DNA of 64,000 nucleotides from the NCBI GenBank assembly GCA_029582265.1, contig CM055816.1, positions 83,675,165 to 83,739,164 on the forward strand, written 5' to 3'. This document shows positions 57,001-64,000 of this stretch, one piece after another. This DNA comes from Zoroaster sp. YZ-2022. Lineage: Eukaryota; Echinodermata; Asteroidea; Forcipulatida; Zoroasteridae. A program made the translations under genes and the position numbers. Position 1 is the stretch's first letter, and every line of letters begins with the position of its first letter. The notes under the pieces are model-generated. The model ran no database searches. It worked only from the letters and a program-made list of their open reading frames with translations, and was not told the DNA's origin.

Positions 57001-60000
57001 TTAAAAGGAGGGTATTGGTTATTGTGAGTATGCTTACCCTGTTAGAATCAAGATATATATTAAACAAGCAATCTGTGGAAGATTCAGCTTATTACGTTGT
57101 GTCGTTACCCAGAAAATAGTGGAAATGCATTCAGAAGTTGTAGGCAATAATTTTAACTTTTTGCATTTTGCCTTTGAGAAAGATCCTGCTAAGTTTGAAA
57201 CGTAAGGCCAATAACTACTATTTTGCATGTATACATGTCCTTTAAGTTGGTAAGCAGTTTGCCAAAGCTATATTTAATTATTCCTTCGGTCGACTGACAT
57301 CATGGAAAGCTGTACACAATGTTAGTTTTATATGAACATTTGGCTATATGGGATTTTCTATAAATTATCTTTGATTTGGTTATTATAATTATACCAAAGG
57401 TGAACCCTGCTTTTAACTAACCCATTGGCTAGATTTAAAGCTAAAACATTAGATTTGGTTAAATTAACTAACATGTTAAATTAAAACTACCAATGTCTTG
57501 GTAAGTGTCTTTTGGGTAAAATTACCATTGGCATGTACATAAATCCATTCCCAACGATGGGTTACTTTAATTTAAACCAATTTGTTTTTGAAGTGTTGTA
57601 TGTAAAGAACGCCCCATGAAATGTAGAATAACCGATATCGATGTCTTCATAACAACAGGACTGTTGAACATTTTGCAAACATTGCCTTGAGATTGGATAT
57701 AATATGTTGTCATTAATTGTGAGTTTTATGCAGTATTTGACAGATCAATTCTCATCTCGTTTTGCATTTTCAACCAGACGATTTTCCTAAGTGCAATTTT
57801 AAACTGATAAAGACAATCATTAGAAATCATTAAAAGTAACCCAAATTTTTCTTTGATTCATGATACATTATACACAACCAACCTGTGAAAGTTTATTCAG
57901 CTTATTATATTATGTCGTTATTGAGAACATAATGAAAATCTATTCATTTTTCATATTATTTTATTCTTTCACAATGTTTTATTAGCCAAGTTTAATAGGC
58001 CTAAATAAATGTATATCAACTCACCGACAGGAAGATTTCAAGGTATGCTTGATATACCATCATCAATCATGTTTTTCGAGATTACTTCATAGTGCATAAT
58101 TTTTCACTTTTTGTAAAATGTTTTTTGAGGGGATTGCTTTTTCTTATCCGTTTACGGGGTTTTGAGGGTATATGTCGATTTTGAATGTTCTCATCCTTCT
58201 CCAAAAAAAATAACAACAGGCCTTTAGCTAAGCATGTTACTGTATGGGACACATTCTTGGTTTACATTAGTTAATATTGTATGCATAGCACTTGTATGAA
58301 TACAGTCTGATTTGGGCGTCAACATCCTTCAATTCATTTGCCCCAAATGTTAGTGGCTGTCTGTGGCCGGTACCGCCAATGATCAATGGCCACAACAACC
58401 CACAGCCAAGCCGGTTGAACAGGGATGGTCGCTCAGCAGACCGCATTACCCTCCTCTAAAGTAGTAGGGCTCATTAGTAATAAGTTCAAAATATGCTGCT
58501 CACCGTTAATATGAAACGGGCCTTTATGTCTGATAAGAAAGTAAAATGACGAAAGATTTTGACCCCCTTTTAGTTTGAATACAGTTGGAGGGGTGTATCA
58601 CCGTTAGTAATTGAAATGAAACTGACATAATTATCTAAAAGCTTATTACTTTTAAGATGGTAATGGTACCAAACATCGTGACAAGATATTTTGTCTGGCA
58701 TGCAGTTAATGTCGAGAAAACGTGAATACAAATTAAAATCTGAAATGGACTGGTGATCCATTTACACATTAGAATGAATACAAATAATTATAGCCTACTC
58801 TCAATGCATTATTTCCCTACTTTCTCATTAACGGCACAACGAAAAAGCTGCAACGTTCACAGTTTGGTTTAAAATATGCCATGGCCGGCTCTTGGCCTCT
58901 AATTCATTGCGTGATGTCTCGTCAGTTGATGTTCCTATAGGACATCATTTGCCTCCCCAAGAGTCTGCTAGAAGTTATACCCTGTACATGTACCTCGGCA
59001 GGGTAGAAGAAGACCCGGGACGCCAGCGCCTGTCATGCTGCAGGAGGACTAGATTGTCGAACTTGCCATAGATCGCACAGTGCATGGAGGAGGAGGATGA
59101 TACATATATCATGGTTCTTATATGGATGCATTTATATAAATGGTGTATAATGCCTTAAATTCCCTCACCTGGTCTGGCTGTATACATGGGCCTAACAAAA
59201 AAATGCAACGACAGTCGGTAAGCGTCAAGTTCTTGTAGGTTTTACTCTATGGTCTGACTGAGACTTGGGACATGTGTTCCTTATGTGCCGAATAACACCC
59301 TGGCTAAAATCCCTAGTATCAATAAAGACTAAACAATGTATTTCCGTCATGAAATCTTGATTGGCATCATGGGGACACGCTGATATTTCACCGTTGACCT
59401 GTGCTCTGTCTACAGTATTCATTTGCGGAAGTAAGAAACGCAAAAATATTTTTGATATTCTGAGAAACATATTTATGTACGAAAAACATCCATGTTACTT
59501 TATAACACTATAATATTATACCAATTTAACCTGTGATGAACGTTTCCGCTGATATTTAATTGTCATTCGTTTTCATGTTTATTCCACCGTGGAATTCACG
59601 TCTCCAAAGGACAAAATTTCATTTTTAAAATAATTAGCTAATTGTATGAAAATGATAGAACCTCAGACAGAAATATAATAAAGGAATGTTTGATACCATC
59701 ATCATCTTGTAGTTTGTTGAAACAATTTAAAAGAAACAGCCATCCAAAGTCTACTTTTTTATGCAGAACAATTAGGCGATTCTCATTAAAACCAAATGCT
59801 GAGTAGTTGTTCTTTAAAAAAAATGTCTATATGCTTTGCAGCTCTGTAAAAATTATCCCAGAACATGGTTTAAATAATGATATATACTTTGCTTGCTGTT
59901 CAATTCATTGTAACTAATATAGGGGATATAAACAAAGAAATTCATAACGACCGAGTTCACTTGACAAATACTCTTGCCTGTAAAACAATTTAGCCTTATT

Positions 60001-62196
60001 CAATATATCAAATCATCGAGTTGTGGAGTGCGCAGTGCGAATCCAAAACGGCGTCGGGGTCCGGGGCCTGCCCAACGGTGCCATAAGCTTTCTAGATGTT
60101 CTGTGATGCAATCACATGCATATTTTTAAACATAGAGCGTCCTAATTGCGTTTATATATACCCCTATCCCCCGGGATTTGAGTCCAAAACAATTGGGCAT
60201 GTGGCAGGGTCGTAGCCAAATTGGGTGTGACACCCCAATCCCCATATTGATATTCAGTCGGCATATTGAGCCTCAGTCGGCAAAATCGAAGCAGGCTTGT
60301 ATTCTTTGTGGCAAAGGTGATTTAATTTCGGGGGGGGAAATTGTCAACGCCTACCACCAAAGTTTCTCACGCCTATACCCCTCTCAATAAATTTCTCCCG
60401 CCTACCCACCTTCAGACACTTATCACGCCTAACCCTCCCCACCCTTAAAAAAATTGTCTCTCGACTACCCCCCCCCCCCTCGTTCATCAATTTTGAAGGT
60501 GTTTATTGCCGCTTGATTGAGTTGGTAAATTGGCTTCCACATGTCCCCAACATTATACCATTGCTGTAGCCCTGGTGCAGTGTGTAATCCTGACCTATAA
60601 TTTAAAGCAGTCACATAAATTTCAACATTTCAATATTAATGCTCACAGTTGAGGAAATCCATATACAAGTCCTGGCAAAAGATAAGGCAGTTAATAGGAA
60701 TCTATCCAAAAAGCCCCTGCACACTTACCCCTATATCTATGATAAAATCTTGCTAACCCAAGGCAGTCACCTTTCTTTTTATTATCCTTCTATCACAATG
60801 GAGGATCAAAATTTAAAAGAAATGATAGCATAAAAGTGTGTAGAAATGGAAGCCACTACAGCCTCATCCAAACCATGTTGTATTTCTTGCTTAATATTGA
60901 GGCCTCTTGGTTATCTCGAATTATATTACATATCACAGATTAACATAAACTTATACGCGGTGTAAAGTTGATGATGTATCAGACATCATCTGAGGTGTTA
61001 TCCATTTAGTACAATTAATCAATTAAATATTATCCATTAATCAATTCAATATTTCGGAAATCCTCCAGATAGGCCTACGTAAGTTCTATTATAGAATTAA
61101 TACAACAAAATCTGAATGCATGTTCACTATTTTCTCATTAACGACACAATGAAAGAAGCTGAAACTTTCCCAGCTTGGTTTTTATACACATCCCTTCATT
61201 CTTATAAAGTATGGGTGCATTTATAGACAGTTTTTATACACATCCCTTCATTCTTATAAAGTATGGGTGCATTTATAGACAGTTTTTATACACATCCCTT
61301 CATTCTTATAAAGTATGGGTGCATTTATAGACAGTTTACAGAACCTCAAAAAACAAAATTATCGTTCTCTTCGCGACAGAAGGGTTTTCGCATTGTCAAA
61401 CTAGCTTTCAAAAGATTTAGTATAGGCAGGCACTTGACAGCGGCCAAGTCATTATCGAGTTATGTCCCGTGCCGACCGATGTATACATTCAACAAGACGG
61501 GGGAAATAACTAAAATTGTTAAATCAAGCATGATTTTAAAATATGTTGAAAGTTCTGAACCCCGATAAAATGCAACGTATACCTCTTCCGTTGACCAAAT
61601 GGTAGAGGATGCTTAACAGTATGCCGACATCGTTATTCTAACTTATTTGTACCACTGTATAATTTAGTTTGTCTCCAACAAAATTCGAACAAGATTTATG
61701 GTGAAATGTCTTTAAATGCATCCATTCTTTTATTTCTTTATAAAAATCAACATATATGTGTACAAAACTACCTGTGAAAATTATAGCTTTGTATTTCATT
61801 GTGTCTTTAACGATAAAACAGTGAAAATTTAGATTGTTCTTATTAATTCCAACGTGGAATTTATGTCTTCGGATGACAGAAATTAATTTTGGAAATGATT
61901 TCACAAACTGTAACAAAGCGATATCACCTGAGACACAAATATTTAAAGGGATTTCAAAATCCTCAAACCAAATATGATGACATTTTCTGCGAGATATTTT
62001 GCACAAGATAAAGCAAATTTATTTTGGGACACCTTGTACATTGCTGGTCTCAACCTTACGGTTTCCTACTGCTTAACCCCGTCACCTTAACCCCCAACCC
62101 CCAACCCCCCAATAAATAAATAAATAAATGAATGAATGAATGAATGAATGAATGAATGAATGAATGAATGAATGAATGAATGAATGAATGAATGGG

Positions 62197-62256
<60 letters not shown>

Positions 62257-63520
62257 AAAAACCTGGTCAGGTTCGTCATAATAAGAAAGCTCATACCTAC
62301 ATGTACAGCTTGTAACGGCAGCTTGCATTTGTATAGTTATTCTTCCCTTTTTAAAAATTACAACTTTAAGTAAGATTACTACGAATTTGGTTTTAAAAAG
62401 CATTTCTCTTCAAATATTATGGTACTCTTTGAACTGAGTCATGACAATGTCATAATTATACTCTTAAGTCTAAATGACCATTGATGTAATTAGTGCTCTC
62501 AGCTCAGAGCCTGGGGGTCTTAAAAGGGAAGGGGACATTATTTTTTGTAACTCTTGCAGCAACTAGAATGACGGCCCTCTACAAATGCCTGATGATTGAT
62601 GCGCCAAAACTAAGCCCAGAGCATAGAAAGCAAAACACTGTTTCCATCTCATATTTGGAGGGGGGTTGTATACAACTTCTTAATGTCGATTTCCCAGAAA
62701 AAAATGCAACCTCTTGACTGAATTGCCATCTGAAATGAATACCATTTCCTAGTCTCTTGAAACCAAAAACAACATTCGGCCTATACCATGTTACAACTTG
62801 CCAAAGACATGGCCTTAAACTTACGCCCAGATCAATTTTTGTCGATATTGTCTTAGGTCACAATTCACACAGAACCAAGGCAAATAAACAAACAAATAAT
62901 TATATTCTTACCTTGGATACTGTGTTTCAATATTGGCGTGTATCCAGTGGCTGGAACTAGCATATGTAAGCGTCTTGGAGTATATCGCAAATCTCAACAG
63001 CACCGTGACGGCCTCGCAGTATGACAGGGGCTCCTCGGCTGTAACACCGCGTGTACAACTAAGCAATAATTTGTACTCCACTGATGTGCAGTTACATCTA
63101 TACTGGACAGCTTGACAGCTACTATGGCAGTCTGAACCAGCTAGCATCTCAAACTGAAATGATGCGAGCCATCTCCTTATTAACAAGAACCCGGCAGAAA
63201 ATTACCTGGGTTTATTTCCACGTAGGCCCAGGTGAGTTTATTTCCACGTAGCCCAGGTGAGGGCGGTACAGGGAACTTTAACAATAGGCGCGTTTCAGCA
63301 AACAATACTTTGAACTGAGCAATGTTAAGTTGGCTACACAGAAACCAGTGCTATTATATTGTACAAACATTATTCCATTCATACTTACCGAGGTCTGGTA
63401 CCCAGCTGCCTTGGTTACACTAGGCACGGTTTCTTGTGTAGTCTCCTTATCTTTTACCACAGAAGCGACCTGGAATTCCCCGTACCACGTCCAAATGCGT
63501 AGAATACACAGGTCTCTCAT
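51050..63520 (-). CDS. Putative small Cys-rich single-pass membrane protein, three exons
   Basis: Exons on the minus strand: 63520-63389 (44 codons from ATG), 63153-62912 and 51239-51050. Splice signals are good: ACCTCG|GTAAGTATG, then ATTTCAG|TTT; CCAAG|GTAAGAAT, then a T-run and CGAG|G. Phases are 0 and 2, both compatible, giving 187 residues. Exon 2 has eight Cys (SDCHSSCQAVQYRCNCTS, then LLLSC and SYC). Exon 3 opens DRGILFWLLVVLGVLVTACV, a clear transmembrane helix, followed by a basic cytoplasmic-type tail ending PSPTDD and TAG. Its frame has a stop and no ATG just upstream, so it must be spliced. No signal peptide is seen, and the first exon may lie beyond the window. The first two exons are more secure than the link to exon 3 across 11.7 kb, which could hold missed exons. 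Family not recognised. Confidence 0.45.
51833..51880 (+). repeat. Dispersed module M, short copy
   Basis: GAATGCATTTAAACATTTTTTCTCG then GAACGACACATTGAAA. See the fuller copies at 57022-57131 and 61115-61185. Confidence 0.5.
52797..52898 (-). mobile_element. Solo Penelope-type terminus, copy at 52 kb
   Basis: Minus strand: TTCAGACGATCAGAGCATAC then TGATCGAAACGTTGAGTTGT, later ATATGGTGTCACCGCCAACA. It has the stem GATCAG/CTGATC of this family; the palindrome is lost. Confidence 0.6.
52899..55505. other. AT-rich intron-like stretch
   Basis: A short (AC)n at 52982-52993 and a module M copy at 54055-54160 (plus). The donor-like CCTTG|GTAAGT on the minus strand at about 53253 has no convincing exon attached. 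Confidence 0.35.
55508..55751. mobile_element. Tc1/mariner-like MITE, 244 bp
   Basis: 27-bp perfect inverted ends starting CTGAGACGCAATAGAAACTT, flanked by TA on both sides (55506-55507 and 55752-55753). No coding frame. The intact ends suggest recent arrival. Confidence 0.8.
55754..57021. other. AT-rich stretch with a short GATCGTGTT array
   Basis: GATCGTGTT units at about 56639-56690. Module M piece at 56583-56625 (plus). No gene recognised. Confidence 0.4.
57022..57131 (-). repeat. Dispersed module M, long copy
   Basis: Minus strand order: GAATGCATTTCCACTATTTT, CGACACAACGTAATAAGCTG, AATCTTCCACAGATTGCTTG, ATATATATCTTGATTC, AGCATACTCAC. It is collinear with 35071-35165, 54055-54160, 57857-57950, 58803-58875, 61115-61185 and 61728-61835. 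No coding role; the frame VSMLTLLESRYILN in it also appears in the 35-kb copy. Confidence 0.7.
57132..61114. other. AT-rich stretch with further module copies
   Basis: Module M at 57857-57950 (minus) and 58803-58875 (plus). The phrase TTTGATACCATCATCATC recurs at about 58050 and 59690. A C/G-rich simple tract lies at 60330-60345 and 60470-60480. A minus frame at 59225-59470 (81 codons) has no motif. No gene claimed. Confidence 0.35.
61115..61185 (+). repeat. Dispersed module M, well preserved copy
   Basis: GAATGCATGTTCACTATTTTCT, CATTAACGACACAATGAAAG and AAGCTGAAACTTTCCCAGCT in order, directly followed by the 52-bp tandem repeat. Confidence 0.65.
61179..61337. repeat. 52-bp tandem repeat, ~3 units
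   Basis: Unit TTTTTATACACATCCCTTCA, continuing to GGGTGCATTTATAGACAG; three virtually identical copies. Confidence 0.95.
61728..61835 (-). repeat. Dispersed module M, diverged copy
   Basis: The plus strand shows ACCTGTGAAAATTATAGCTTTG, CATTGTGTCTTTAACGATAAAA and CAGTGAAAATTTAG, collinear with the other minus copies. Confidence 0.55.
62103..62255. repeat. Compound microsatellite (AATA)n-(AATG)n-(AATA)n
   Basis: AAAT units, then about 15 AATG units (62127-62194), then GGGT and AAAT units to 62255. The Tyr/Leu/Phe/Ile and Ser/Phe/Ile/His frames on the minus strand are artefacts. Confidence 0.97.
63196..63258. repeat. Tandem duplication of ~31 bp in intron
   Basis: TTTATTTCCACGTAG(G)CCCAGGTGAG occurs twice (63209-63234 and 63238-63258), between the first two exons of the membrane-protein model. 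Confidence 0.8.
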
Positions 63521-64000
63521 CGATTAATAAGCAATCGAGACCACTGATGTCTAACCGCAGCAGGATTATTACAACCTGGAGTTCATTTCTTCATTGATAA
63601 TAGCTAGAAAATATGTCTTTCCAATAAATATTGTCTGAGAATTAATCAGGTACGTGTATTTCATAACACATTATAAAACTTTTACAACCATTTAGTGAGT
63701 TCACCAGCTCGTTAATGTTTTAGCCAATACATTCACACTGCTAGTGTATGTTCATTACATAGGTCTATGCCGCCGTATGTTTGTTACCATGGTGCGACAG
63801 GCATTGATGGTCTTATTTGTGTTCATGTTATGTATGGGTTGACCTTACATCTGTATTCATCATTAGGCCTATAATGTCATCATCCGGTATGTCTTTGACA
63901 TTGACAATGCATAGGTCCTCTACACTGCACAAACTGAGGTATTCAACGCTACAACACTACAGCAATGTTGTTCATACTTACTGGACAACCAAAATGAAAT
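63521..64000. other. Right edge, no recognised feature
   Basis: Upstream side of the membrane-protein model. No promoter or further exon is identified. A signal-peptide exon could lie beyond the window. Confidence 0.35.

Noticed and set aside
62056..62403. Minus-strand frame with FIYL and HSFI repeats resembling a membrane protein
   Set aside because: Translation of the AATA/AATG microsatellite.
62908..63186. Acid-sensing (DEG/ENaC) channel fragment
   Set aside because: The Cys spacing and VLLRFAIYSKTLTY loosely recall that family, but the downstream exon is a single helix without the expected GLF/GxS motif.

Overview
The window reads as eukaryotic nuclear DNA, most likely from a marine invertebrate deuterostome; an echinoderm is my best guess. 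It is AT-rich and gene-poor. The few coding signals are split into short exons with GT/AG junctions. The rest is a dense, nested collection of retroelements, tRNA-derived SINEs, short inverted-repeat transposons and minisatellites. The organism call is an inference from the repeat types: deuterostome-type SINE bodies, an RTE 3' end, a Penelope-like element, and the frequent TAGGCCTA motif. No species marker was seen.

Layout. 0.85-7.7 kb holds a decayed Ty3/gypsy retrotransposon on the minus strand, broken by at least four later insertions. 7.7-13.5 kb is repeat ground. A repeat called family A here is split by a 935-bp Harbinger-like element whose empty site is preserved in a second copy at 20-21 kb. 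13.5-16.6 kb is a Penelope-like retroelement between two 408-bp inverted arms and 15-bp target duplications. 18.5-23 kb holds a candidate first exon, an RTE 3' end, a tandem array of tRNA-like units and several SINEs.

Three gene models on the minus strand are supported. (1) 23.1-26.7 kb: a long gene of at least 919 codons, with a coiled coil followed by a conserved-looking C-terminal domain. It carries one in-frame TGA, and I do not recognise the family. (2) 32.0-42.6 kb: a small bZIP transcription factor of about 156 residues in four exons. The zipper register and splice phases agree across introns. (3) 51.1-63.5 kb: a putative small single-pass membrane protein, Cys-rich, in three exons with compatible phases.

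The introns and spacers hold minisatellites (18, 19, 21, 23 and 52 bp units), fold-back elements, a hAT-like MITE, a mariner-like MITE and more than a dozen copies of an undescribed dispersed module. A strongly T-rich block lies at 47.8-49.7 kb. The three genes show no sign of working in one pathway. The most notable candidates are the unfamiliar long gene with its single TGA, the Penelope-like element with near-identical inverted arms around a dead ORF, and a covarying hairpin shared by Penelope termini at four loci.
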